From positions 15,240 to 79,239 of the forward strand of contig JBGCEJ010000027.1 in the NCBI GenBank assembly GCA_045106235.1: DNA of 64,000 nt, in the 5' to 3' direction. Position numbers and translations under genes: made by a program. The notes beneath the pieces were generated by a model that had not been told where the DNA came from, made no database searches, and was given only the letters and a program-made list of their open reading frames with translations. This stretch comes from UBA4427 sp045106235 (GTDB taxonomy: Bacteria; Myxococcota_A; UBA9160; UBA4427). Shown piece after piece: positions 16,824 to 24,593 of this stretch (positions are counted from its first letter, which is position 1; each line of letters begins with the position of its first letter).

Positions 16824-18767
16824 TCAGGGCGTGTACCAGATCGGCGAGGTGTAGGCGCGCTCTTGAAGCGTCGGCGGCTGCGCGTCCGAGGGTGCTTCCT
16901 GAAGCGCTATTCCGTCGAGGAGCGAATGCCGCGCCGTCGGGATCTCGAGCACTCGGACATAGTAGAAGGCGCGCTGATTCGCATCGAATTCCGGGTCGGT
17001 CCAGACCTGAACGAGTTCCGCTTCACCGATCGAATTCGTATACGCGCCGGTTTCCAAATCGACGGTGTTTCCGACGGCGGGAATTTTCCCCGAAGCGTCG
17101 CGCTTCCGTTCGCCGGACCAGGCAAGATCGTAGACGCGCTCCGCGGAGCGCCCATCTGCGCCAACCCAGCCCTTCACGATCTGAACTCGGTCAAGGTTCG
17201 CGCCCTTGGGTGCCTTCACGGCCTGAATCAGGAAGCTCGGCGCCTCGGATGCGCCGCCCCCGAAAATCTTCGCAAGACCGCGCGGCGCAGTCGGCGGCCC
17301 GCTGAGATCACCGCCCATGGGCACGCCTTTGGCGTAGCCGATCTCTGCCATATTGGCGGCTTCCGCATCCCCCGACTTGAAATGCCAGCCGCCGAAGAAG
17401 CGGACTTGCATGCGCGAGCCGGTCGTCGCATAGACCTCGCGTCGACGGAACGCGGCAAAGATCGATTCCCGCGTATTCTCGTCGGCCCACACCCCGGCGA
17501 TGCCGCCGGCGCCGATATTCCAACCCGTCAGTCCGCGCCCGGCATTGAAAAGCGGCTTCGTCTCCGGCGTCGAATCGATCGCCATCTTGCCCCAGAAATT
17601 ATCCTCTTCGTAGGCGGCCAATCCTGAATGGGAATCCGTCGCGCCGATCATGCCGAACTTGTACGGGTTGGCGCCCACGCGCTCTTCGATCTCCAGGCCG
17701 CGCCGAAGCGCCGATCGACCATAGTCTCCGACGTTCGCTTCATAGTCCTGCTTGTTCTGCTGGATATACCCTTCGTAGGTTTCGAAGTCGGCGAACTCAT
17801 CCTCGGGCGAAAGCGCGGGATGCGCTTCGGAGTCGCCCTTGTACTGCGTGACTTCGATAACGGGCTCCCAGCGTGCACGGGTGCGCGCGCTTTCCGCCGT
17901 GTAGGGCGCGCCGTTCAGGCTCGTCGGGCCGAACATATAGCCCTTCGAAATATTCGAGTTGTGTGGAATCGCAACGAACTCTGCGCCGGTCTCTTTTGTC
18001 GTCTGATCAAGCCAGGCCCAGAGATCGTCAGGATAGGAGCTCTTGTCCGAGCCATAGGGCATGAAGGTCCGCGCGGTCTCACCGTCGGTCGACGTCATCA
18101 CGACGCGATGCAGATTCGCGCCCGAGGGCAGAGAGCTCCATTCCCAACCGATCATCGCGGTAAAACGGCCCGGCTCGTTATGCCGGTCGGCCGCCGCCGT
18201 GGTCTCAGCCCAAGCGTCGCGACGAAGCGGCTCATCCATCCCCGCTATCGGGAGCTGATTCGGTGCGCCCTCATCGGTTATGGGGTCCGTCGTGTCTCCC
18301 GGCGACACAGTCCCCGTTGGAAGAACCCCGGCGAAGAGCGCGCCCGCTTGGTTCGCATCAAAGGCATCGCGAATCCGCTGAGCGAAACCCGCGGCGGGGC
18401 CATCCTTCACTTCGTAGTAGAGCTTCCGAATCACGCCCAGATATTCTGCATGATCCGCAACAACCAAAAAGTCGAGGGGGTCCTCGACCTGCACCCGCGC
18501 CCGGTGATAGGGATGAATCACGGGCAAGCCCTTGGCCCAGCGATAAGCCGTATCGGGATCCGCCGACTTATTGCCGTTCAAGAAGGCGTCAAAGGAGTAG
18601 GACGTATGCAGATGGGTATCGCCCCAGAGGAGCTGCCGCTCAGTCTCCTGATCGTCCGCGGACGCTGTCCCCGAAAGCAAAACGCCCGCCAGCGCGAGTG
18701 CCGAGGGAAGCGCAGAACGGAGCGGAGAGAAGCCGGCCAAGGTGGTGCGATTCCGAAACGACATCAT
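16824..18767 (-). CDS. Exported DUF3604 protein (PHP-like metal-binding fold)
   Basis: About 647 residues from ATG 18767 (GAGGGA upstream); the longer open frame starts with TTG. A signal peptide (PSALALAGVLLSGTASA) directs it to the periplasm. The start of the mature protein, LLWGDTHLHTSYSFDAF, and the later FLVVADHAEYLG carry paired His/Asp residues as in PHP-type phosphoesterases. Further blocks are GWEWSSLPSGANLHRVV, AIPHNSNISKGYMF, GATDSHSGLAA and AFRRREVYATTGSRMQVRFF. The length fits the family. Enzymatic activity is not established for the family as far as I know. The gene lies between PII and the parvulin gene, 31 bp after PII. Confidence 0.88.
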   Translation of the reverse strand: MMSFRNRTTLAGFSPLRSALPSALALAGVLLSGTASADDQETERQLLWGDTHLHTSYSFDAFLNGNKSADPDTAYRWAKGLPVIHPYHRARVQVEDPLDFLVVADHAEYLGVIRKLYYEVKDGPAAGFAQRIRDAFDANQAGALFAGVLPTGTVSPGDTTDPITDEGAPNQLPIAGMDEPLRRDAWAETTAAADRHNEPGRFTAMIGWEWSSLPSGANLHRVVMTSTDGETARTFMPYGSDKSSYPDDLWAWLDQTTKETGAEFVAIPHNSNISKGYMFGPTSLNGAPYTAESARTRARWEPVIEVTQYKGDSEAHPALSPEDEFADFETYEGYIQQNKQDYEANVGDYGRSALRRGLEIEERVGANPYKFGMIGATDSHSGLAAYEEDNFWGKMAIDSTPETKPLFNAGRGLTGWNIGAGGIAGVWADENTRESIFAAFRRREVYATTGSRMQVRFFGGWHFKSGDAEAANMAEIGYAKGVPMGGDLSGPPTAPRGLAKIFGGGASEAPSFLIQAVKAPKGANLDRVQIVKGWVGADGRSAERVYDLAWSGERKRDASGKIPAVGNTVDLETGAYTNSIGEAELVQVWTDPEFDANQRAFYYVRVLEIPTARHSLLDGIALQEAPSDAQPPTLQERAYTSPIWYTP

Positions 18768-18798
18768 TCCAGGGATCCCTCTTAGAGCAAACAAAAGT

Positions 18799-19137
18799 TT
18801 ATACAGCGGACGCGCCGCGCTCTCCTGTCCGGATGCGCACAGCTTCTTCGAGTGGGAGGACGAAGATTTTCCCGTCCCCGATCTTACCCGTGTTGGCCGA
18901 ACTCACGATCGCCTCGATCACTTTATCAACCAGATCAGAATCAACGACGATCTCGAGTTTGATCTTCGGAAGGAAATCCACCACGTACTCCGCGCCGCGG
19001 TAGAGCTCCGTGTGTCCCTTCTGTCGACCGAAGCCTTTGACCTCAGAGACGGTCAGGCCTTCGACGCCGATTCCGGCCAGCGCTTCTTTGACGTCATCGA
19101 GCTTGAAGGGCTTGATGATGGCTTCGACTTTCTTCAT
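18799..19137 (-). CDS. glnB: Nitrogen regulatory protein PII
   Basis: 112-residue cytoplasmic signal trimer that senses 2-oxoglutarate, ATP/ADP and (through uridylylation) glutamine. The start is ATG 19137 with AAGGCAG upstream; the longer open frame is not similar to the family. The sequence begins MKKVEAIIKPFKLDDVKEAL. The T-loop GFGRQKGHTELYRGAEYVVDFLPK has the uridylylation-site Tyr51. The B-loop TGKIGDGKIFV and the C-terminal VRIRTGERG are intact. No glnA or amtB is adjacent; the next genes are a DUF3604 protein and an isomerase. GlnB versus GlnK cannot be decided. Confidence 0.96.
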   Translation of the reverse strand: MKKVEAIIKPFKLDDVKEALAGIGVEGLTVSEVKGFGRQKGHTELYRGAEYVVDFLPKIKLEIVVDSDLVDKVIEAIVSSANTGKIGDGKIFVLPLEEAVRIRTGERGASAV

Positions 19138-19466
19138 GGATCTGCCTTTTCGTTGAGTCGGGTTCCGCTCTGAGTTCCCGAGGTTCGCGCACCGTTGCCC
19201 CACTTGTCTTGGACATTGGGCAATGCCCGAATCCCCACACAATCGAGCCCTACCCGCGGGAGGTGTGCTGAATTCGCACAGTACCACAAACCAGCTGGGC
19301 GCTGGCTGCGCTGAATCATGCACTCCAGCCGAGCAGGCTGCCCTCATTTCGTGCAGCCTCGCGCCCACACCTCGGGCAGCTGGACGCACACTTGGGTCAT
19401 GTCACGGGTCCCGCAGCGCTCTCGTCCAAAAGAACCGCCTCTCTATCCCTTACGCCGGCGCAACCT

Positions 19467-19476
19467 TGACCGGTCA
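19467..19476. promoter_or_regulatory. 10-bp palindrome beside the sigma-54 promoter
   Basis: TGACCGGTCA is perfectly self-complementary, and its flanks CCT...AGG extend the symmetry partly. It ends 3 bp before the -24 element of the sigma-54 promoter. That is too close for a typical enhancer-binding protein site, so a repressor or modulator site is more likely. The binding protein is unknown. Confidence 0.4.
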
Positions 19477-19479
19477 GGT

Positions 19480-19495
19480 TGGCATGGAGGTTGCG
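19480..19495 (+). promoter_or_regulatory. Sigma-54 (-24/-12) promoter
   Basis: TGGCATGGAGGTTGCG matches the RpoN consensus TGGCAC-N5-TTGC with the invariant GG and GC exactly 10 bases apart. The predicted start of transcription is about 12 bases on, near 19506, leaving a leader of about 70 bases before the Fis-like gene. It would need an enhancer-binding activator and RpoN, neither of which is in the window. Confidence 0.65.
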
Positions 19496-19576
19496 ATGTC
19501 TGAAAGGAACCCCGGGCCCTATCCACCATTTTGGGTCGCCGGCCAACCCTGACCGCCAACGCGCTCCGAGAAATGC

Positions 19577-19861
19577 ATGGATTTGAACATGAACGGTCCC
19601 TCTGAAGCTTCCACCGACTACATCGAAGAATTCGCACGTTTCGTGCGGACCGCTGCAGCGAAGCAGCCCGATCACCCCGACGGAAAGACGCTGAAAGCCT
19701 GGCTCGATCTCGCCGAGGCCTACCGCATCACTCAGGCGCTTCGAGAATGCGATGGCAATCGTTCAGCAGCCGCACGTCTGCTCGGGATCGGCCGACGCAC
19801 GCTCTACGCAAAGATGGACAAGCTCAGTATCACGGCCACCTGGCGAATGACTTCGCCGTAA
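19577..19861 (+). CDS. Fis-type helix-turn-helix protein
   Basis: 94 residues (ATG 19577, or the ATG four codons later). The C-terminal half, LAEAYRITQALRECDGNRSAAARLLGIGRRTLYAKMDKL, is the Fis/NtrC C-terminal helix-turn-helix. There is no receiver and no AAA+ domain, so it is a stand-alone DNA-binding protein. The N-terminal half is acidic and helical. It is transcribed divergently from PII and lies behind a sigma-54 promoter, which suggests expression tied to an RpoN regulon. Whether it acts as a nucleoid protein like Fis or as a specific regulator is unknown. Confidence 0.82.
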   Translation: MDLNMNGPSEASTDYIEEFARFVRTAAAKQPDHPDGKTLKAWLDLAEAYRITQALRECDGNRSAAARLLGIGRRTLYAKMDKLSITATWRMTSP

Positions 19862-19905
19862 GGCTGAGATCTCGATCCCCGGTAGCACCCACCCCATGAA
19901 CAGAG

Positions 19906-19944
19906 AAAGGGCGCGGCGTCGTGAAGACACCGCGCCCTTTCTTT
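19906..19944. terminator. Bidirectional intrinsic terminator
   Basis: AAAGGGCGCGG, a loop of about 12 bases, then CCGCGCCCTTT followed by CTTTT; on the other strand the stem is followed by CTCT. It serves the Fis-like gene (plus) and the first porin gene (minus, stop at 20054). A very similar element follows the second porin. Confidence 0.85.
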
Positions 19945-20053
19945 TGACTTGCTCTTGAGGCTTGACCGTCGAACGATCGCGCCCACCAATGACTCGAGAA
20001 GCGGCCGTCACTCGGGCATGACGCGCACGCCCGAGCGAAGCCGATCTCAGAGA

Positions 20054-21337
20054 CTAGAACTCGTAGTAGAGTTCCCAGAACGCGACGAGCAGATCCTGAT
20101 CGTCACCGCCCGTAAAGGCCAGCAGGTCCTCGTCGAGGCTGCGATCCCAACGACCTTCGATGCGTGTCACGAGGTTATCCGTGAGGCGCTTGTCGGCCGT
20201 GAGCGTGAAGGTCACGAGTTCCGAGTCGCCATCCGGATCACCTGTATCCGTGAGCGAGTCTTCGAAATTCACGTACTCAACGCGCGTCGACAGACCCAGC
20301 GTGTCCGTCACTGCGAGACGACCCGCGAAGGCCGCACCGTAGGCATCACCATGGCCGGTGAAGTCTTCACCCGTCGAGTGCGCCCAGTCAAAGTTCGCCC
20401 AGAGGCTGAGGTTCTCGGTCGGATCCAGAGTCAAAACCACGTCGAAGACCGAGGTCACGCAGTCCGCACCGGTGCAGCTGCCATTCGACGTATCCGCGCC
20501 GTAGATTCCGCCCACGTTCAAACCAAAATTGTCGCCAGAGAACTGGAACTGTGCGTAGTACGCCTTGTCGTTCGTTGAACTTGCGAAGGTGTCGCTATAG
20601 ACCTCGTTGACGACGCCCGCGATAAAGCCAACGGAATCCGTGATCTGAGTCGAAGCGGATACACCGGTATGCGTAACGGGCTGCAGACCAAACACGGCGC
20701 CCTGGGTGATGTTGAAGTTACCGTTGGCCTGGACGACTTCCGCGCCGAGCGGCGTTGCGAGGCGACCGAGCTGAAGCTCAACGCCATTGCCAATCGGGGC
20801 GAGGTACGACGCGTAGGCCGAGTAGAGCAGGAACTCATTTTCGTTTGAAGAACCCTGGGCCTCGGCCAGATGGCCGTAGACGAGATCAACATGCATCCCG
20901 CCGCGACTCTCCTCCGTCGCAGGCTTGTCGATCGAGAACCAAGCCTGGTCAAAGGAGAAAGTGTTCGAGTTCGGATGGCGGAAGGAATCATTGCCACCGA
21001 TCAGGTCGTCGTCGATATCGGAACCGATGAGGCGGTAGTTAAAGGTACCTGCGACGACACCGGAGATGTCGAAGAGATCGCCGAAATGGCCGCCGGCCGA
21101 CTTCAGGCCGTCTTCATTTTCAATCAGACCCGCTTCACTGAGCAGTCCTTGCTGCTGGCTAACGGTGGTCTTTGCAGTTTCGAGCTCGGTGGAGGTCGCC
21201 TGCAGACGATCCTCCATTTCCGCCATTCGCTGCTCCATGAGCTTGAGCTGCTCCTGGACCGGATCGGCGACGGACGCCTGCGCCATGAGCAACACACTCA
21301 TGAAAGCGGTGGCGACAAGGATCATGTTGGAACGCAT
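20054..21337 (-). CDS. Outer-membrane porin-like beta-barrel protein, copy 1
   Basis: 427 residues. The signal peptide ends at ...ASVADP. It is followed by a coiled-coil start (VQEQLKLMEQRMAEMEDRLQATSTELETAKTTV), typical of porins that trimerise through an N-terminal coiled coil. The rest consists of alternating beta-strands with acidic loops, ending WELYYEF with a C-terminal aromatic residue, the usual barrel-assembly signal. One disulphide-capable pair lies in SNGSCTGADCV. RBS AGGAGA. It is about 85 percent identical by eye to the next gene, including the leader just upstream of the start. Substrate unknown. Confidence 0.87.
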   Translation of the reverse strand: MRSNMILVATAFMSVLLMAQASVADPVQEQLKLMEQRMAEMEDRLQATSTELETAKTTVSQQQGLLSEAGLIENEDGLKSAGGHFGDLFDISGVVAGTFNYRLIGSDIDDDLIGGNDSFRHPNSNTFSFDQAWFSIDKPATEESRGGMHVDLVYGHLAEAQGSSNENEFLLYSAYASYLAPIGNGVELQLGRLATPLGAEVVQANGNFNITQGAVFGLQPVTHTGVSASTQITDSVGFIAGVVNEVYSDTFASSTNDKAYYAQFQFSGDNFGLNVGGIYGADTSNGSCTGADCVTSVFDVVLTLDPTENLSLWANFDWAHSTGEDFTGHGDAYGAAFAGRLAVTDTLGLSTRVEYVNFEDSLTDTGDPDGDSELVTFTLTADKRLTDNLVTRIEGRWDRSLDEDLLAFTGGDDQDLLVAFWELYYEF

Positions 21338-21735
21338 TGAAATTCTCTCCTACTAGGTTGGCTGGGCCTTCACTTGAAGACCGCATCGCATCTAAGGAGC
21401 AAGTCGTGTGCCAATCGGGAGTTCTGTCTAGAGGCGGATATCGCCCTTAAGAAGGTCATTGCGAGCAATCGACGACTCAAGCCTGCCTGAATTTGCCCGA
21501 GCCGTGTGCAGCCCTTGCAAGCGCGCAATGCAGATGTGTCACGAAGAGCGCGGTTGGGCCATTTATTGGACTTGAACTCGGTCGCAGCCAAAAGAAAAGG
21601 CGCGACGTCCTGAAGACGCCGCGCCCTTTTTTTCTTTCGAACTTTTGCTCGAATGACTCTGGTTACCCGAGGGCCGCCGGAGTCCCCGCCTCATTCGGAT
21701 GCGTCAGACGCGTCCGAATGGAGCGAGTTCAGCCC
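21338..21735. other. Gap between the two porin genes
   Basis: 398 bases with no gene. It contains the leader of porin copy 1 (the 20 or so bases before the start match those before copy 2) and, at 21592-21637, the terminator of copy 2. The middle part shows nothing recognisable. Confidence 0.55.
21592..21637. terminator. Intrinsic terminator of porin copy 2
   Basis: GGCGCGACGTC, CTGAA loop, GACGCCGCGCC with A-runs on the left and a run of T's on the right, so it works on either strand. Sequence and loop (CTGAA versus GTGAA) are close to the terminator at 19906-19944, showing that the duplication of the porin gene included its 3' end. Confidence 0.85.
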
Positions 21736-23016
21736 TTAGAACTCGTAGTAGAGTTCCCAGAACGCCACGAGCAGGTCCTGATCGTCACCACCCGTGAAGG
21801 ACAGGAGGTCCTCGTCAAGGCTGCGATCCCAGCGACCTTCGATGCGTGTCACGAGGTTATCCGTGAGGCGCTTGTCGGCCGTGAGCGTGAAGGTCACGAG
21901 CTCAGAGTCGCCATCGGGATCGCCCGTTGCCGTGAGGGAATCTTCCTGGTTCACGTACTCAACGCGCGTCGCAACGCCCATCGAGTCGGTCACTGCGAGG
22001 CGACCCGCGAAGGCCGCGCCGAATGCGTCACCATGACCCGTGAAGTCTTCACCGGTCGAGTGGACCCAGTCGAAGTTACCCCAAAGGCTGAGGTTCTCGG
22101 TCGGGTCGAGCGTGATGACAACGTCGAACACGGACGTAACACAATCAGCACCGGTACATCGACCGTTCGTGGTGTCCGAACCGTAGATGCCACCCACGTT
22201 CAGGCCGAAGTTGTCGCCCGAGAACTGGAACTGGTTGTAGTAGGCCTTGTCGTTCGTCGTGCTGCGGTACGTGTCGCTGTAGACCTCGTTCACAACACCC
22301 GCGACCACGGCGAGCTGATCCGTGAGCTGGGTCGAAACTTCGACACCGGTATGCGTCACCGGCTGCAGACCGAAGACTGCGCCCTGCGTGATGTTGAAGT
22401 TGCCATTGGCCTGAACGACTTCCGCGCCAAGCGGCGTGGCGAGACGACCAAGCTTCATCTCAACACCGTTGCCGATGGGAGCAAGGTACGAGGCGTAGGC
22501 CTGATAGAGGAGGATCTCGTCGTCGCCGGCCGAGCCCTGTGCTTCGGCGAGGTGACCGTAGACGAGGTCTACGTGCATGCCGCCGCGGCTCTCTTCCGTC
22601 GCAGCCTTGTCGATCGAGAACCAAGCCTGATCGAAGGAGAACGTGTTCGAGTTCGGGTGGCGGAAGGAATCGTTGCCACCGATCAGGTCGTCGTCGATAT
22701 CAGAACCGATGAGGCGGTAGTTGAACGTACCTGCGACAACGCCCGAGATGTCAACGAGGTCGCCGAAGTGGCCACCGGCCGACTTCAGGCCTTCTTCTTC
22801 AATAAGACCCGCTTCACTGAGCAGCCCCTGCTGCTGGTTGACGGTGTTCTTTGCGGTTTCGAGCTCGGTGGAGGTCGCCTGCAGACGATCCTCCATCTCC
22901 GCCATCCGCTGTTCCATGAGCTTAAGCTGCTCCTGGACCGGATCGGCGACGGCCGCGTGCGCCATGAGCAAAACACTCGTGACGACCGTGGCAACGGTGA
23001 TCATGTTGGAACGCAT
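21736..23016 (-). CDS. Outer-membrane porin-like beta-barrel protein, copy 2
   Basis: 426 residues, the same architecture as copy 1: signal peptide to ...AAVADP, coiled-coil VQEQLKLMEQRMAEMEDRL, barrel, C-terminal WELYYEF. Differences cluster in surface-loop-like segments: SSNENEFLLYSAYASYL versus SAGDDEILLYQAYASYL; VSASTQITDSVGFIAG versus VEVSTQLTDQLAVVAG; NFEDSLTDTG versus NQEDSLTATG. Coil and strand residues are almost unchanged. This pattern suggests two channels with different loops or different expression. AGGAGA precedes the start as in copy 1. Confidence 0.87.
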   Translation of the reverse strand: MRSNMITVATVVTSVLLMAHAAVADPVQEQLKLMEQRMAEMEDRLQATSTELETAKNTVNQQQGLLSEAGLIEEEGLKSAGGHFGDLVDISGVVAGTFNYRLIGSDIDDDLIGGNDSFRHPNSNTFSFDQAWFSIDKAATEESRGGMHVDLVYGHLAEAQGSAGDDEILLYQAYASYLAPIGNGVEMKLGRLATPLGAEVVQANGNFNITQGAVFGLQPVTHTGVEVSTQLTDQLAVVAGVVNEVYSDTYRSTTNDKAYYNQFQFSGDNFGLNVGGIYGSDTTNGRCTGADCVTSVFDVVITLDPTENLSLWGNFDWVHSTGEDFTGHGDAFGAAFAGRLAVTDSMGVATRVEYVNQEDSLTATGDPDGDSELVTFTLTADKRLTDNLVTRIEGRWDRSLDEDLLSFTGGDDQDLLVAFWELYYEF

Positions 23017-23906
23017 TGGGAATCTCTCCTACTAGGTTGGCTAAGGATCCACTCGAAGCCATTGTGTCCCGAAAGTCGGGAACCCAAATCACTTGCGAGG
23101 GAACTATGCGGGGTGTGGTACCCCGGCTTTTCGACTTCGCTTCGCTGCGAAGAAGAACTGTGCAGAGTTCGCGTTCCGGTACTCACGGGATGAGAACTCA
23201 CGAAATGCGTACTCACGGAAGAACAATTCTCGTGCTGAGGCCGCTCTGAAACCGCGGATCGACCCTGCGGGTCAGCCTGTCGGTCAAGGGGCGATTCGGC
23301 GCGATTGCATACAATCGAAAAAAACTGTCTGCGCGAAGCTGCTCGCACTCTCGCCAATGCCTGCACACTGGAAATGCGAGGAAGAGAAGAGCGACACATT
23401 TTTCCTGAAATCTTTTGGCCACGCGCCTCGCGGGGAGTGCGAGAGAGACGTGCTGTTTCTTCTCCAACGAGCCGAAACGAGCCCAGACGCGCGGAACGAT
23501 TCACGCCGCAGTTCGCAGCATCGAAGCCGGCGAGAAGTTCCGTCTGTGTTAGGCGGCCCTGAAGCCCATCCGAACGCTTCGCTTCCGCGAGCTTCGTTTC
23601 GCCGCCGTCGCGTGCGCAGAGCGCTCCAGCCGTATCGAGCGTCAGACGCTGGATAGACCGCGATTCAAGGCTTTTAAGGATGGCTCGCACGACGAGTCAA
23701 TGCTCCGACGGGGGGTCGATTGCATTTGATGCGATTTGGGTCGGATGCGCTCATGGCTTCCGAGTTCAAACTCGCGTTGGTTACTCCGTACTCATTGAGT
23801 CCACTCAAAAAGTACATTCAACAGGTAGTCGGCGGGGGGCCTCGGCGCGGCGCTTATTCTCAAACCATCATCTGAATAAGAAATAGGTTCCGCGCTGAAG
23901 TGAAAT
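23017..23906. other. Long non-coding gap downstream of the DUF2064 gene and upstream of porin copy 2
   Basis: About 890 bases. Open frames here (such as 23093-23656 plus) are Arg/Ser-rich, without a ribosome-binding site or recognisable domain, and I do not call them. It holds a short tandem repeat at 23181-23217. The last 200 bases are less GC-rich and could include regulatory DNA. No tRNA or clear terminator was seen. Confidence 0.45.
23181..23217. repeat. 15-bp tandem repeat, about 2.5 units
   Basis: Units ACTCACGGGATGAGA, ACTCACGAAATGCGT and a partial ACTCACG follow each other without spacing. It lies in non-coding DNA about 165 bp upstream of the porin copy 2 start. Function unknown; it could be a set of protein-binding half-sites or chance microduplication. 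Confidence 0.4.
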
Positions 23907-24593
23907 TTATAGCACACCGTCAGAATTCAAAAGGGAAATTGCTTTGACCGTCCGGGGGCAAAGGTCCAATTGAATCTCCTCCTCAACCGCCGCCAGCTCC
24001 TGAAAATCTGTCGCCACGTCCAAATCAAACACCGAACCGGTCTGCTCAAGTCGCAGCTTTTTTGCCGCAGAAAACTGGATCGTCTGATCGAGAACCCGCT
24101 CAGTCGACATCGGGAGGTTGAAGAGTTCGGGGTGAGGAGACCGCATGCCGACTACGGCATATCCCCCACCCTGGTCCGGCGAGAGTGCGATGTCGGCGCC
24201 CTCATCGAGAAACCGCATCGCATCTTCGAAAGTCTTGCTCCCGATCGCCGGACTATCACTCCCGCGGAGAAGAACCCGCTCCGCACCACTGCCGAACGCT
24301 TCTGCGAACGCGTTCGCCATTCTCTCACCAAGGCCCGTTCCCCGCTGTGCCTGCAACCGAAAACCCGCAGGGACGAGGGGCAAAATATCTGCCAAGCCCT
24401 CGGGTGGATCGAAAGCGAGGACGGGCTCAAGACCCAAATCCGCCGCGAACCCGAGACTCGCCTCGAGTACGTCGGCGAGCATCTCGGCGTAGAGGTCAGC
24501 GCTCTGGATCAGCGAGAGAGGCGGCGAAAGCCGTGTTTTGACGCGTCCAGGCTGAGGAACTTTGCCGAAGACGATCAGCCAGCCCCGACTCAA
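23907..24593 (-). CDS. DUF2064 / TIGR04282-type glycosyltransferase-like protein
   Basis: 228 residues. The N-terminus WLIVFGKVPQPGRVKTRLSPPLSLIQSADLYAEMLADVLE, then GTGLGERMANAFAEAF, RGSDSPAIGSKTFEDAMRFL and ALSPDQGGGYAVVGM, match the DUF2064 family (GT-A fold, named in some databases as arsenosugar-biosynthesis glycosyltransferases). It starts at TTG 24593, overlapping the YgfZ stop (TTGA), and ends a minus-strand operon with a MobA-like nucleotidyltransferase and YgfZ. Sugar and acceptor are unknown. Confidence 0.85.
   Translation of the reverse strand: MSRGWLIVFGKVPQPGRVKTRLSPPLSLIQSADLYAEMLADVLEASLGFAADLGLEPVLAFDPPEGLADILPLVPAGFRLQAQRGTGLGERMANAFAEAFGSGAERVLLRGSDSPAIGSKTFEDAMRFLDEGADIALSPDQGGGYAVVGMRSPHPELFNLPMSTERVLDQTIQFSAAKKLRLEQTGSVFDLDVATDFQELAAVEEEIQLDLCPRTVKAISLLNSDGVL

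Larger units (their letters stand above)
19138..19576. other. Divergent regulatory region between glnB and the Fis-like gene
   Basis: 439 bases with no credible gene. On the plus strand it carries a sigma-54 promoter (19480-19495) and an adjoining palindrome (19467-19476), listed separately. I looked on the minus strand for a matching -24/-12 element for glnB and found none with correct GG-N10-GC spacing; the nearest, around 19215-19235, is off by one base. The glnB promoter type is therefore unknown. Confidence 0.6.

Noticed and set aside
17628..18785. 385-residue plus-strand open frame opposite the DUF3604 gene
   Set aside because: Complementary-strand shadow: high Arg content, no recognisable domain, while the minus-strand protein has a signal peptide and conserved family blocks.
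19200..19300. Sigma-54 promoter for glnB on the minus strand
   Set aside because: The nearest GG...GC pair has 11 rather than 10 bases between; this spacing is not tolerated well by RpoN, so it was not called.
21493..23193. 566-residue open frame on the plus strand opposite porin copy 2
   Set aside because: It is the mirror of the porin reading frame in a GC-rich gene; it contains antisense versions of porin motifs, has no ribosome-binding site or family features, and the minus-strand protein is clearly real.
23093..23656. 187-residue plus-strand open frame in the non-coding gap
   Set aside because: Arg/Ser-rich, no ribosome-binding site, no domain pattern, starts within the porin leader region; likely chance in GC-rich DNA.
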